A stretch of DNA of 64,000 bases from Actinopolymorpha pittospori (GCF_014873875.1 NZ_JADBEM010000001.1:682001-746000), one strand, 5' to 3'. Counted from the first letter of the stretch, positions 1-9,621 are shown. Translations and numbers: made by a program. Notes: a model not told the origin generated them from the sequence alone.

Positions 1-149
1 GTGTTCACGGAAGCTAGAACTGGCTCTTCTAAGTCTCAATTGCGGCATATCGTGGCTACTTCAGGTTGAACGCTAACGCAGTAGGCCCGCGCGCTGGTGA
101 TGCCGTCATGGCCGAGAGCGGCCCCGGGCGACGGCAGGAGAGCACGCTT

Positions 150-250
150 TGCGTGCCCTGGCGATGACCATCCGCTGCCGCTGCCCACCGGACAGTTCGT
201 GGGGATAGGCGAGGAAGAAGCGCTCCGCGGGGTGCCAGGCGAGCGACTCA
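150..250 (-). pseudogene. Fragment of a peptide ABC transporter ATPase
   Basis: Minus-strand translation holds about 33 residues with the core PHELSGGQRQRMVIARA. That is the ABC signature (LSGGQ) with the flanks seen in DppD/OppD-family ATPases of oligopeptide uptake systems. No Walker A, Walker B or switch histidine is visible in any frame nearby, and the rest of the open frame (106-354) is unrelated. This is an isolated internal piece of a lost gene; the transported substrate cannot be inferred. Confidence 0.5.
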
Positions 251-711
251 GGCGACACCATCACGGGGACTGCGCAACAGCCGTCGCGTCGCGAGCCCAC
301 GGGCCGAGTCTCTGCTGAGCATACTTGCGAGCGCTTCCGTTTCGTCGATGACACGATTCGCGGGCTCGAGGGCTTATTAAGAGGGCACCGCCCGCGGGTC
401 CTGGTGCGTTACTGCACCGCCGGCGTTACTGACGCGTCCCTTGCTCCTCGATGCAGCTGGTGCACAGCCGCCGCGGTGGGTGGGTTGGTCGCCGGCCTCC
501 GACTGAGAGGCCGGCGCGTACGGCAACGCGCAGCAGCCGGAGGCGATAGGAAGCGGCGGTGATGCCAAGGACCCGGCCCGCCTGGGGTGAGGTGAGGTCC
601 TCAAAGACGGTGAGCGAAAGCGCCTCGCCTCCTGGTCAGCCTCGCTCAGTCGCCGCCATGCGGCCGCCAAGTCGATCCGCTGCGCGACGAGATCAGCGTC
701 GAGTCCGTCCG
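251..711. other. No recognisable gene
   Basis: Open frames exist on both strands because of the GC content, but none gives a coherent protein. Nothing else was recognised here. Confidence 0.4.
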
Positions 712-855
712 CCAAGCCCGCCGACGACACCGCCTCGGCGACCCGAACGGCGAACGCATCACGTCGCTCCTGGCCCCGTTGGAGGCCGCCCGTGCCGACG
801 TGTTCACCTTCATCGAGGTGAACTACAACCGCCGAAGGCTCCGCCGGTGCGTGCC
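712..855 (+). pseudogene. IS3-type transposase C-terminal remnant
   Basis: One plus-strand frame reads through RADVFTFIEVNYNRRRLRR, matching the end of the DDE integrase domain of IS3/IS2-like transposases (typically DYIEVFYNR.RRHS). The catalytic aspartates and glutamate upstream are missing, and the frame runs on into unrelated sequence after about 855. It is the tail of a lost insertion sequence. Confidence 0.45.
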
Positions 856-1295
856 AACCATGGCCAATGGACAAGGCACTGGTGGGCCTGCCTCAGGAAG
901 TAGGATCCTGACGCAGGCGTCTCGTGGATGAGGTGCCCACACCTCGACCACCATCCAGCGTGCGGGTGGGACAAAACCCGCCCAGCGCCGATGGCGGGCC
1001 CGCCGTTGGTGTGCGTCGAGCCTTCGCCGGCGGGCCCGCTTTCACAGTCCCACCGCGGCTAGGACGTGTCACTCAAAACTCGGTGAGGGTTTCCACATGT
1101 CACTCAGGGACGAAACCGGTATCCGACTGCCGACCAGCCCAAAGGTTGTCGCATACCGGAAACGTTCCTGCCGATGGCTTCGGCGGGACTCTTAGCCACC
1201 GCCTGTAGGTGTGTCCCGCGCCAATCAATTTGTCACATGTCAAACCGTGAGTGTCTCCACACGGCGATGCCGATCATCGGCCTACCCCACCCACC
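856..1295. other. Intergenic stretch with IS-end-like repeats
   Basis: No gene is supported. Two similar motifs combining CACATGTCA or GTCACT with GTGAG and TCCACA occur near 1068-1110 and 1230-1262, the kind of repeated terminal site left by insertion-sequence ends, but no element between them could be defined. A strong inverted repeat lies at 994-1039 (separate entry). Confidence 0.3.
994..1039 (+). terminator. Terminator-like inverted repeat
   Basis: The 12-base arms GCGGGCCCGCCG (994-1005) and CGGCGGGCCCGC (1028-1039) are perfectly complementary around a 22-base loop, followed by TTTCAC. There is no intact gene directly upstream, so it may be the orphaned terminator of a lost gene. Confidence 0.4.
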
Positions 1296-2087
1296 TCAGG
1301 CGGTGAAGAACTCCTCCAGGACCGAGGCGAGGACCTCCGCTGGGACGACGTGGCCCTGTCCGTCCAGGACCCGATGCCGTCCATCCGGGATGATGTCGGC
1401 CAGCCGTTGACCGGTGGCGATCATCCAGTCCGGGCTGGCACCGCCGCTGATCACCAGCGTGGGGACGCACACCGCGGCAGCGACCTCGGCGGGCAGCGTG
1501 CCGCCCTGGGAGATGTCGCCCATCACCTCCGAGTCATAGGCAAGCGTGTGCGCTCTCGCCTCCATGCCGACCCAGTACGGCTCGGCCCGCATGCCTACGA
1601 TCACCTCGTCCGGGACGCCCGTGATCGACAGGAAGAGGGCGACCGCATCACCCCGTCGCCCGTCGGCCAGGATCCGCCTGAGCTCCTCGCCGTACGTCCT
1701 GGCCGCCCGCCTGGCCTCCTCCGCGTCCGGCGTGTACGGCGCCTCGTGCAGCACCAGCCTGTCGATGGCCAGGCCCTGGCCGGCCGCGTGCAGGGCAAGG
1801 CCGGCGCCGGAGGAGTGGCTGTAGACCGACGCCGTACCACCCGCGGCTGCGATGAGGGCGGCCAGGTCCTCGACCTCCCGTTCGACCGCGTACGGCGCGG
1901 TGTCGCCGCTGTCTCCGCGGCCGCGGCGGTCATAGTTGAGCACGCCGGAGTACTCCGCGAGCGCCTCGGCCGTCCGCCGGGTCACAGCTCGGTCGCAGGT
2001 CGCCCCGCCGACCACGATCACCGGTCTCCCGCGGCCGAGCCAGTCGTAAGCGATCGGGGTGCCGTCGGCCGATGTCACCTTGTCCAT
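1296..2087 (-). CDS. Alpha/beta-fold hydrolase
   Basis: A 263-residue protein of the alpha/beta hydrolase superfamily. The oxyanion region VVGGAT is near residue 25, the NYDRRGRGDS segment near 50, the nucleophile elbow SHSSG around 90 (Ser is the expected nucleophile), and the expected catalytic histidine lies in GQGHVVP near the C-terminus. The ATG at 2087 is preceded by GGAAGGA about 7 bases upstream, which supports this start. Length and motif order are complete, so the gene looks functional. The substrate is unknown; small soluble hydrolases of this type are usually esterases or lactonases. It stands alone between fragments. Confidence 0.85.
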   Translation of the reverse strand: MDKVTSADGTPIAYDWLGRGRPVIVVGGATCDRAVTRRTAEALAEYSGVLNYDRRGRGDSGDTAPYAVEREVEDLAALIAAAGGTASVYSHSSGAGLALHAAGQGLAIDRLVLHEAPYTPDAEEARRAARTYGEELRRILADGRRGDAVALFLSITGVPDEVIVGMRAEPYWVGMEARAHTLAYDSEVMGDISQGGTLPAEVAAAVCVPTLVISGGASPDWMIATGQRLADIIPDGRHRVLDGQGHVVPAEVLASVLEEFFTA

Positions 2088-2272
2088 GAAGACGTCCTTC
2101 CCACATGCGCGAGCAGATCTGCCAACGAGGTAGACCCGTGCCGCACCCCGAAGTCATCGGCGCTGGGCTCGGTCTCGATCGTTGAGCGGAAAGTTGTTGC
2201 AAGTGAGGGGCGGTCAAAGCAACGGCAGGCCGGTGAACAGCAGCGAGCAGGTCACGGTGAGGGTCCGGGGTC

Positions 2273-2800
2273 TCATACGCAGTCTCCCTTGGAGACCGCC
2301 TGCACACCACGGATCGAGGCGTCGAGAAGCTGCACCGGGTGGATGAGGGCACGCGCGCGTCGAGGTAGCGGCGGATCTGCAGCACGCAGCCCGCGTTGGC
2401 GGTAGCGACGACATCCGGCTCGTCGCCGCAACGTTCGCGACTTTGCGGCGGCCGAGTTCCTCGGCGGTCTCGGCCTGCACGAGGTTGAAGACGCCCGCCG
2501 AGCCGCAGCACAGTTCCGCCTCAGCGATGGCGTGCACCGCCAGGCCGGACACGGTCGCGAGCACCTCGCGGCGCTGGCGCCGGATGCCCTGCGTTGGCCA
2601 GGTGACAGGCGTCGTGATAAGCGACGCGGGCGTGGATGGGGTTCCGCGGCGCGCGCGGGGGAAGTTCGGCGAGTTCGCTGACGTCGCGTACCTTCGCGCC
2701 GCCCACTGCGCCCACTGCGCCCACTGCGGATCGTCGCGCAGCAGGTCGCCGTACTCCTGCTGGACCCCGGTGCCGGCTCGGCTTGTCTCGACCCCGAGCG
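2273..2800 (-). pseudogene. Broken glycolate oxidase iron-sulfur subunit (GlcF-like)
   Basis: Pieces in all three minus-strand frames align in order with the C-terminal half of GlcF-type Fe-S oxidoreductases: [35 protein letters not shown] with its CCG cluster motif, VATANAGCVLQIRRYLDAR, and HPVQLLDASIRG. At least three frameshifts separate them. The cluster-binding N-terminal half is absent. A short tandem repeat of GCCCACTGC (2701-2728) sits at one of the breaks and may reflect replication slippage. Non-functional remnant. Confidence 0.7.
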
Positions 2801-2885
2801 CCGGCACAGCATTCACAGCAGGGTGTGTTTTCACAAGTGGCGCCCTGACTCACGGCTCCCCGCATCCTGCCCGGCCACCTTGTCG

Positions 2886-3080
2886 TCGTCGCGCGTAGAA
2901 CCGCTACGGACCGCACGAGCCTGCATCGGCGACGACATCCAGACGAGCTACCCGACCAGCGACGACGTCGACCTGCGGGTCGCCGTGCTGCTGATTTCGG
3001 GATGCCAGGACGACCAGTTGTCACTGGACGGGCAACGCAACGGGCTGTTCACCCAGACACTTCGCCACGTGTGGAACGAC
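2886..3080 (+). pseudogene. Fragment of a caspase-family (C14) peptidase
   Basis: The plus-strand frame contains [16 protein letters not shown] followed by [16 protein letters not shown], which matches the p20 region around the catalytic cysteine in bacterial metacaspase-like proteins (SGCQD). The catalytic-histidine half and the C-terminus are missing; after about 3080 the sequence switches to a solute-binding protein in another frame. Internal fragment only. Confidence 0.55.
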
Positions 3081-3084
3081 GGAT

Positions 3085-3357
3085 GGACCTCGCCTGGAAG
3101 CACAAGGTGTCGCCGACGCCGCGCGACTTCGCCAACTACGGCCAGGGGGTCGGTCCCGACCAGCTGTTCGCCCAGGGCAAGCTCGCCATGGAGATCACCG
3201 GGTTCTGGAACATCGCCGCCGCCAACAGCGTCAAGGGCCTGGACTGGGACATCTCGCCGCTCTGGCACGGCAGGCAGCCGGCGACCAGCGCCTTCTTCAA
3301 CGGTCTGGCGATCTCCCGGACGTCGAAGTACCCGGCCGACGCGTGGAAGGTCACGGG
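3085..3357 (+). pseudogene. Fragment of a sugar-type ABC solute-binding protein
   Basis: About 90 residues (from [11 protein letters not shown] through [15 protein letters not shown] to [14 protein letters not shown]) resemble the C-terminal lobe of family 1 extracellular solute-binding proteins. Both ends are cut: the 5' side abuts the caspase fragment and the 3' side stops near 3357, where the antisense GntR gene begins. No signal peptide or lipobox remains. Confidence 0.65.
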
Positions 3358-4092
3358 ATCCGTTGACTCCACGGCCGGTTCGGCGTCCCCGTCCGGGTCG
3401 CCCAACCGGAGCCCGGACAGGTCCTTGACGGCCTGGTCGAGCAGGATCCTCATGCATCGTTCGGCTTTCGCCGGGCTTCCGCGGCGCACGGCGTCCAGGA
3501 CGGCACGATGCGCCGGCAGCCGGTCTTCGGCGTCCCCGGCGTAGGCGAACTGGTCGCGTACGAAGAGCCCCGTCTCGATCACGACCTCCATGCGTTCCAG
3601 CAGTTCGTTGTGCGCCGCGCCCAGCAGCACCCGATGGAACCTCAGGTCGGCCGCGACCGCGGCCTCGGCGTCCTCCCCAGCCTCTGCCATCGCAGCCAGC
3701 GCATCATCAAGCGCCTGCAGATCCGCGTCGGTCCGCCGCTGCGCGGCGAGCCGGGCGCCGGCTGGTTCGACGATGCTGCGCACCTCGTGCAACATCTGGA
3801 AGAACCCCCCGTCCGAACGGCCCGCGAACTGCCATCGAAGAATGTCGGCGTCGAGCAGGTTCCAGTCTGTCCGCGGCCGGACGAAGGTGCCGCGCTTCTG
3901 CCGTGCCCCGACCAGCCCTTTGGCCTCGAGCACGCGCAGCGACTCCCGAACGACGGTCCGACTGATACCGAGCTCGCCCTCGAGCGCGGCGACGTCGATC
4001 GTCTGGCCCTCGCGCAGCGCTCCGGCGAGAATGCGGCGGCCGACGAACTCGACCATCTGGCCGTGAGCGCCACGCCCGTCGTATACGGCCAT
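3136..4092 (-). CDS. FadR/GntR-family regulator with an aberrant fused C-terminus
   Basis: Residues about 10-75 form a GntR winged helix ([19 protein letters not shown], then [13 protein letters not shown]). Residues about 90-225 form an FCD ligand-binding domain with conserved [17 protein letters not shown]. These regulators normally control sugar-acid or organic-acid catabolism. GGAG lies 7 bases before the ATG at 4092. After about residue 243 the frame runs into the antisense strand of the solute-binding-protein fragment, so the last roughly 70 residues are not native. The core domains are whole and the protein may still fold. Its original operon partners were probably transport and catabolic genes. 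Confidence 0.7.
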   Translation of the reverse strand: MAVYDGRGAHGQMVEFVGRRILAGALREGQTIDVAALEGELGISRTVVRESLRVLEAKGLVGARQKRGTFVRPRTDWNLLDADILRWQFAGRSDGGFFQMLHEVRSIVEPAGARLAAQRRTDADLQALDDALAAMAEAGEDAEAAVAADLRFHRVLLGAAHNELLERMEVVIETGLFVRDQFAYAGDAEDRLPAHRAVLDAVRRGSPAKAERCMRILLDQAVKDLSGLRLGDPDGDAEPAVESTDPVTFHASAGYFDVREIARPLKKALVAGCLPCQSGEMSQSRPLTLLAAAMFQNPVISMASLPWANSWSGPTPWP

Positions 4093-4140
4093 CGCTTGGC
4101 TCCGCAGGTTCTGGAGTGGGTTTCGTCAGAACCTATCCCG

Positions 4141-4749
4141 TCATCCATCTGCTGAGCTATCTCGTTCAGGGCTCGTACCCGATGTTGAGCTCCGCCGCGG
4201 AGACGTAGCCGCCGCCGCCGCCGTTTCCAGGGAACCGGATGCCGGAGTAGCGACGCGAGCGCCAGTCGCGCGCAGTGCATCGAAGAGCTCCCTCGCAACC
4301 TCCGGCTCGCTTTGCCACAGGTTGTTGCGTTCGCCCGGGTCGCTGGTCAGATCGTAGAGCTGGCCGCCCCGGTCCGGAGGGTAGACGTCTTGCCCAGCGG
4401 GGTCGGAGAATCCGCCTGAGCCGGTCGTGAACAGAGCCTTGTACTCTCCGCGGCGCACCGCGAACGCACCGTTCGCACTGTGGTGCACGAGTTCCCGTTG
4501 AGGCAGTCGAGTCGCCTCGTCCGACTCAGCGACGTCTTCGGCCGCTGTGTCACTGGTGCTACTCGGCTCGCCGGTGAGATGGTCGAGAACGCTCCGGCCG
4601 TCCTCGGCGGCGGCGGCGATCGTCGGGAGGAGGTCCGTGAGGCACACAAGGTCGTCGACGACCCGGCCGGGCCGAATCCTTCGCGGCCAGCGCGCCACGA
4701 GCTGCTCGCGGTGGCCGCCCTCCCACGCAACCCATCGATCACCGCCCAC
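4141..4749 (-). pseudogene. C-terminal fragment of a sulfatase
   Basis: The minus-strand frame carries AWEGGHREQLVARWP, LVCLTDLLPTIAAAA, GEYKALFTTGSGG and LYDLTSDPGERNNLW, all typical of the C-terminal third of arylsulfatases of the formylglycine family. The N-terminal domain with the CxPxR formylglycine site and metal ligands is absent upstream, where unrelated sequence begins at about 4750. The last about 40 residues look non-native. Non-functional. Confidence 0.7.
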
Positions 4750-4908
4750 TGCCCATCAGTCGTATCCGAGGGATTCCGAGATGGTCAACGCCCTCACCCG
4801 CCGCCCCAACGAACCCCAGGCAGGCGGCGTTGGTGACGGCGGCGGTTACGAGGGGGCACCCCATGCCAGACCGGTGCGGCGACTAGCGGCGTGCGGTCGC
4901 CATCGGAC

Positions 4909-6990
4909 TCAGTACCACTTGACCTCGAGGAGTATGCCGTTCTGCACGTAGAACTTGTTCGGTCCCGGTGAGATCGCGGCGAACCCGGTCGCGTAGTTCG
5001 GGCCCATGTCGATCAGCGTGTCCGGGTCGATCCTGCGAGTCCGGCCGTTGGTCGCGTAGATCGCCCCATCGCCCGGGTCGTACTCCATGTTCACCGCGCG
5101 CGGCTGGAATCCCGTCACCACCGACCAGTTGTAGTCGAACTCCTTCACCGAACGGATCAGCGAGCCGTCGGTCGGTGAGATCTCGAACACGGTCCCGTAC
5201 GTCATGCCGAACAGCCGGCCCTGGCCGTCGAACGTCAGCCCGTTCACGCCCTGCTCCTCCGGCAACGGCGTCGACCGCCAGAGCACCGAGCCGGTCGCGG
5301 CGTCGAGGGCGAACACCTGCCCCGGATGCTTGGAGTTGTCCGAAGGGTTGCAGCAGCCGAGCGAACCGCCGTAGATGATCCCGTCGTGGTAGGTCACCGT
5401 CGAGATCTGGTTCGCGCCCTCGACCAGGCCCGAGTTCCAGGTCCGACGCTGTCCCGTAGCGGGGTCGTACAGCGTCAAGGCGCCGTTGTCCTGGCTGTTC
5501 TTGGGCGACGTGCCGATCGCTACGTACGGGCCGGCGCTCACGACGGCCCACGGACGTTCCTGCCCCTCGTCCTTGAGCTCGAACAGCTTCTTCGGGTTCG
5601 AGTCGCCGAAGGGCTGGGCCGGGTCGTACTCCCACAGCTGCGCGTTCGGGTAGACGCCGAAGTACATCTTCCCGTTGTGCGCGCTCATACCCTCGATCTG
5701 GTGCTTGAAGGCGTACTCAGTCCACTTGGTCGTCGCCGGGTCGTACGCGACGAGTCCGCCCTGGAAGTAGCCGCCGCCGTAGATGCGGCCGTCGGGGCCC
5801 TTCGCCAACGACCGCGGGGCGGTCGGCGTCCCGACGAGGCCGTCGGCGTAGGCAAAGGTGCCCTGCTTCGTGGCCGGGTCGTAGGTCCACATGTCACCGC
5901 CGCCGGTCGAGCCGTAGATCAGCTCGTGCCCGACGCGCTTGTCGACAAGCCGCGCGAGGGCCTTGCCGGCACCGAGTCCGCCCTTGTCGGCCTGCTCGGC
6001 TCCACCCTGGAACCCGGTCGGCGTCAGCGAGCCGTCCCGAGGGTCGAACAGCGTCAATTCGCTGTTGATGTTCAGGTAGACCCGTCCCTGCTTGTCGGCC
6101 TGAGTGATCGTCTGCCCCATGTAGCCTGGGATCCGCCACTTCCACTTCAGGGTCTTCAGGTCCAGAACCCAGCCGACCTGCTCGGTCGTGCCGCCGGCGA
6201 ACAAGATGTACAGGTACCCGGCCTCGTCCTCCATCTGATACGTGTACTTGTCTGTCGGCATCCCCGGAGGTGGCGGGATCTCGACCCGCTTGCCGGTCCG
6301 TGGATCGACCTGGAAGAGCGCGGTTGTCTGCCCGAGACCGGCGTAGATCTTGCCGCCGCTCACCTCGACCGACCGGACGTAGAGGTACTTCGAGCCGAAG
6401 TCACCGTAGTCGCGGTACTGCCGCGTCGCCGGGTCCCAGGAGAACAGCCGTCCCGGAGGCAACGGCGCCGTGCCGAAGCCCTCGGTGGTCCCGAAGTAGA
6501 AGACCCCGCGCTGGTCGGTGTCGCCCTCCCAGGTGAAGCTCGTGCGCGGCGAGGGGCGGCCGAGGTCCTCGACCACGTTCGCTCTCCAGGGAAGGCGATA
6601 CACGTGGCCGTAGCCGTAGGTGCTCACGTACACCGTGCCTCGCTTGTCGATCGACACGCCCCACGCGCCCTGCGCACCGAGGTCGGCCGGCACCTCCCCG
6701 GAGGGAGGCCCGGGCACGTAGAGCGGCAGCATGCGCATGACCCGCTTGGTGGACGTGTCGATCTCAGCGAGGTACCCGGGCTTGCCGCTGAACGCCAGGT
6801 AGGTGCGGACGGTGCCGTCCGGCATCCGCGCCGTTTCCCCGCCCGCCGCGGTCGTCGAGTACAGGGGGATCGTGCCGCGGTTCCACCACTGCGGCGTGGT
6901 CGGAGTGGAGGCGGCCGTCGCCGACAGACCGGCCACGACGGCCAGTCCCGCGATCAGCAACCGGCGCCAGAGACGGGTTCGCATGTGCAT
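4909..6990 (-). CDS. Secreted beta-propeller (PQQ/NHL-like) protein
   Basis: A 693-residue exported protein. MHMRTRLWRRLLIAG followed by a hydrophobic stretch and an alanine-rich site is a clear signal peptide, and GAGGTGG lies about 7 bases upstream of the ATG at 6990, so this start is preferred over the longer frame. The mature protein is a run of about 12 blade-like repeats with recurring YDPATG or DPRTG, GKIYAG and GRLFG motifs, as in PQQ-like or NHL propellers. No enzyme motif or membrane anchor was seen. Function unknown; extracellular binding is the usual role of such propellers. A broken paralogue lies divergently at 7192. Confidence 0.75.
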   Translation of the reverse strand: MHMRTRLWRRLLIAGLAVVAGLSATAASTPTTPQWWNRGTIPLYSTTAAGGETARMPDGTVRTYLAFSGKPGYLAEIDTSTKRVMRMLPLYVPGPPSGEVPADLGAQGAWGVSIDKRGTVYVSTYGYGHVYRLPWRANVVEDLGRPSPRTSFTWEGDTDQRGVFYFGTTEGFGTAPLPPGRLFSWDPATRQYRDYGDFGSKYLYVRSVEVSGGKIYAGLGQTTALFQVDPRTGKRVEIPPPPGMPTDKYTYQMEDEAGYLYILFAGGTTEQVGWVLDLKTLKWKWRIPGYMGQTITQADKQGRVYLNINSELTLFDPRDGSLTPTGFQGGAEQADKGGLGAGKALARLVDKRVGHELIYGSTGGGDMWTYDPATKQGTFAYADGLVGTPTAPRSLAKGPDGRIYGGGYFQGGLVAYDPATTKWTEYAFKHQIEGMSAHNGKMYFGVYPNAQLWEYDPAQPFGDSNPKKLFELKDEGQERPWAVVSAGPYVAIGTSPKNSQDNGALTLYDPATGQRRTWNSGLVEGANQISTVTYHDGIIYGGSLGCCNPSDNSKHPGQVFALDAATGSVLWRSTPLPEEQGVNGLTFDGQGRLFGMTYGTVFEISPTDGSLIRSVKEFDYNWSVVTGFQPRAVNMEYDPGDGAIYATNGRTRRIDPDTLIDMGPNYATGFAAISPGPNKFYVQNGILLEVKWY

Positions 6991-7191
6991 GCCCACCACC
7001 TCGGGAAGTCTTGTGGTCCTGACCGTAAACAGGTCTCGCGTGGACGTCAACGGCGATGCACGGAACTGATGTGGACCAGTTATGGACACGGACCGCGAGG
7101 GCACCTACCCACTCGGTTACGGCCCCGTCCGTAATAGCCGTTGCGATGGATTCGGTCGCTGTCCCTCGTTGAGCCCCGGAGAGGATTCCCC

Positions 7192-7860
7192 GTGAGGCAC
7201 GGCAAGACTCTGCTCGTCCTGGTCGCGCTCGTCGCGGCCGTACTCTCATCCACTGCCGCGGTGGCCGCGCCAGCTCCACCCGCTCCCGTCGGCCCGCGGT
7301 CGGGTCGCTGGGGATTCCCTTGCAGGACGTGCTCATGATCGGCGGAACCGTGGGTTCGCTGCCGGACGGACGCCGGGTGATCTGGTCCGCCGTGTCCGGC
7401 ACGCCCGCGTACCTCAACGCCGTCGACACGTCGACGGGCGCTCCGCTGCTGTCCGTCCCGCGGACGGGAGCCAACGGCGCCTACGGCGCCGAGCAGGCGC
7501 CCGACGGTTCGGTGTACGTGGGCACCTACGGCACCGGACGGCTGTACCGGCTCGCGCCCGGCGCAACACAGGCCGAGGACCTCGGCGCGCCGATCGCCGG
7601 CGAGGCGTACGTGTGGAACATCGTCGTCGCGCCCTACGGCACGGTATAAGAACCTCGCCGGGCGGCAAGGTGTTCGCCTGGAGTCCCACCACGAGGACGT
7701 TCCGCGACTTCGGCACGATGGTGCCCGGGTCAGACGTACGTGAAGAGCATCGCCTACTCCCACGGCAAGATCTACGCCGGCACCCGATGCCAAGGGTCCC
7801 ACACCTGCTCAGCCCTGCGAGCCGGCCGCCTGTGGGTCGTCGAAGGCTGGCCCAAAGTGA
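7192..7860 (+). pseudogene. Broken paralogue of the secreted beta-propeller protein
   Basis: GTG at 7192 is preceded by GGAGAGGA and encodes a signal peptide (RHGKTLLVLVALVAAVLSS). The reading then shifts frame twice: near 7310 into DVLMIGGTVGSLPDGRRV and the GTYGTGRLYRLAPG blade, and near 7648 after a stop into PGGKVFAWSPTTRTFRDFG, then SIAYSHGKIYAGT. It resembles the intact divergent gene blade for blade but is cut off at about 7860, shortly before the IS630-type element. Confidence 0.7.
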
Positions 7861-7944
7861 CAAACAACGATCAACGGCGACCGTTCGACCCCCGGCCAGC
7901 TGCTCGGTGCTGGCTAGACGAGCTAGAGCGAGGCTGGACGACTT

Positions 7945-7982
7945 AGTGGTCGACGTCGTAAGTTCGTCGGGGGTTAGTCGGT
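7945..7982 (+). repeat. Left terminal inverted repeat of the IS630-type element
   Basis: Pairs with 9584-9621 with four mismatches. It contains the stop codon of the passenger gene (7974-7976). Confidence 0.8.
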
Positions 7983-8312
7983 GGTCCAGGCGGTCGGGTC
8001 GTTGAGGTAGAGGCCGCAGGCGCAGTCGAGGGCTTCTTCTGCGGTGCCGGCAGGGTTGCCGTCGGGCAGGAACGAGTCTTCGTATTTGTCTTTGCTGGCA
8101 AGGTAGATGGCGAAGCCCCACTGGTTGGCGTAGCCGCCGTAGCGGAGCCTGCATAGCGGCTGGGTGGTGCCGTCGGGGAGTTGGCCGGTGATGTAGGCGA
8201 AACTGCCGTGGAAGCGGACATCGACGCTTGTGAGGGCGGGCCAGCGTTCACGGGCACGGGCGTGGACCCGGTAGGACAGTGACGCTTTGGTCGATTCCGG
8301 CGGTGTCGGCAT
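7974..8312 (-). CDS. Conserved hypothetical passenger protein of the IS630-type element
   Basis: A 112-residue soluble protein starting MPTPPESTKASLSYRVHAR and ending LDCACGLYLNDPTAW. It has no signal peptide or membrane segment; two cysteines lie in DCACG near the C-terminus. I recall similar small proteins being frequent in actinomycete genomes without assigned function, which would fit carriage on mobile elements. ATG at 8312 is chosen because the recognisable protein begins there; upstream sequence belongs to the divergent promoter region. It lies wholly within the terminal inverted repeats and diverges from the transposase, so regulation of transposition, target choice or host benefit are all possible. 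Function unknown. Confidence 0.75.
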   Translation of the reverse strand: MPTPPESTKASLSYRVHARARERWPALTSVDVRFHGSFAYITGQLPDGTTQPLCRLRYGGYANQWGFAIYLASKDKYEDSFLPDGNPAGTAEEALDCACGLYLNDPTAWTTD

Positions 8313-8387
8313 GGGATCTATCGTGCCGTAGCCGCTTGTTTCGACGTGCCCGGCGTGTCGTACCGGCTCACGTAAGCCCCTGCAACA

Positions 8388-8413
8388 TGATCGACGAATT
8401 CTGTTGTCGATCA
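8388..8413. promoter_or_regulatory. Inverted repeat between passenger gene and transposase
   Basis: The arms TGATCGAC (8388-8395) and GTCGATCA (8406-8413) flank a 10-base spacer in the divergent control region, 18 bases before the likely transposase start. Possible operator; no further support. Confidence 0.35.
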
Positions 8414-8430
8414 CGAAGTGGCTCCTCATC

Positions 8431-9588
8431 GTGGGTGTTTCCCAGGCCGTGCAGATCCGGCTGTCCGCCTCAGAACGTAACGGGTTGGGGAGGATCGCGC
8501 GGGGCCATAAGAGCCCGGCCAGGGACAAGCTGCGCGCTCAGATCGTGCTGGATGCTGCCCGAGGGCTACCCAATACTGTGATCGCCCACAGGTGCGGGGT
8601 GGTGGAGGACACGGTACGCAAGTGGCGTGGCCGGTTCGCGGCGGACAGGCTGGAAGGGTTGAAGGACCTGCCACGCTCGGGTCGTCCACCCTCGTTCACG
8701 CCGGTGCAGGTTGTCGAGGTCAAAGCACTCGCCTGCCAGATACCCGCTGATGCTGATGTGCCGCTGGCCCGGTGGAGCTGTCCGGAGCTGGCCCGCCACG
8801 TCGTCGCCGCCGGTGTCGTGGAGTCGATCTCGACCTCGACCCTGCGGCGCTGGCTTAGGGCTGATGCGATCAAACCCTGGCAGTACAGGTCGTGGATCTT
8901 CCCCCGCGACCCTGATTTTGCGGCCAAGGCGGGCCGGGTGCTCGACCTGTACGCCGGCATCTGGGAAGGCGAGTCATTGGGCGTGGACGAGTATGTGATC
9001 TCCTCTGATGAGAAGACCTCGATTCAGGCCCGCTGCCGCTGCCACCCTAGCCTGCCACCGGGAACGGCCCGCATGATGCGCATCAACCACGACTACGAAC
9101 GCGGTGGGGCACTGGCCTATCTGGCCGCCTACGACATCGAGGGGGCGCGCGTGTTTGGCCGCTGCGAACCCTCGACCGGGATCACACCGTTCATGGCGCT
9201 GGTTGAGCAGGTCATGACCCAGGAACCGTACGTGTCGGCGAAGAGGGTGTTCTGGGTTGTGGACAACGGCTCCTCTCACCGCGGCAAGAAAGCGATCGAA
9301 CGGCTGACGAAACGATTCTCCAACGCGGTCATGGTGCACACCCCAGTACACGCCTCATGGCTGAACCAGATCGAGATCTACTTCTCTGTCGTACAACGCA
9401 AAGTCGTCACACCCAACGACTTCACCGACCTGGCCGAAGTCGAAGACCGCCTACTGACGTTCGAAAAACGCTACAACGCCACCGCCAAGCCATTCCGATG
9501 GAAGTTCACCAGAAACGACCTCGACGATCTACTCACCAGAATCGACCGGCACCAGGCAGCCGAACCAGTCCTCACCAAGGCAGCCTGA
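8431..9588 (+). CDS. IS630-family transposase
   Basis: About 385 residues. An N-terminal helix-turn-helix (TVIAHRCGVVEDTVRKW) is followed by a second HTH-like arm and a DDE domain: SDEKTSIQ gives the first aspartate, WVVDNGSSHRGKK the second, and HASWLNQIEIYFS the glutamate. This is the standard IS630 order and all three catalytic residues are present. GTG at 8431 is the most likely start, but no clear ribosome site helps; an upstream TTG at 8404 is possible. The stop codon touches the right inverted repeat. It looks active. Confidence 0.9.
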   Translation: MGVSQAVQIRLSASERNGLGRIARGHKSPARDKLRAQIVLDAARGLPNTVIAHRCGVVEDTVRKWRGRFAADRLEGLKDLPRSGRPPSFTPVQVVEVKALACQIPADADVPLARWSCPELARHVVAAGVVESISTSTLRRWLRADAIKPWQYRSWIFPRDPDFAAKAGRVLDLYAGIWEGESLGVDEYVISSDEKTSIQARCRCHPSLPPGTARMMRINHDYERGGALAYLAAYDIEGARVFGRCEPSTGITPFMALVEQVMTQEPYVSAKRVFWVVDNGSSHRGKKAIERLTKRFSNAVMVHTPVHASWLNQIEIYFSVVQRKVVTPNDFTDLAEVEDRLLTFEKRYNATAKPFRWKFTRNDLDDLLTRIDRHQAAEPVLTKAA

Positions 9589-9621
9589 CCAACCCCCGAT
9601 GAACTTACGACGCCGACCACT
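9584..9621 (-). repeat. Right terminal inverted repeat of the IS630-type element
   Basis: Complement of 7945-7982 with four mismatches; begins immediately around the transposase stop codon and is followed by the TA target dinucleotide. Confidence 0.8.

Noticed and set aside
2701..2728. Triple GCCCACTGC repeat as a regulatory or CRISPR-like array
   Set aside because: Too short, no spacers, and it lies inside the broken GlcF gene; probably slippage.
5326..7134. A 602-codon open frame on plus opposite the secreted propeller
   Set aside because: Antisense shadow with no coherent motif.
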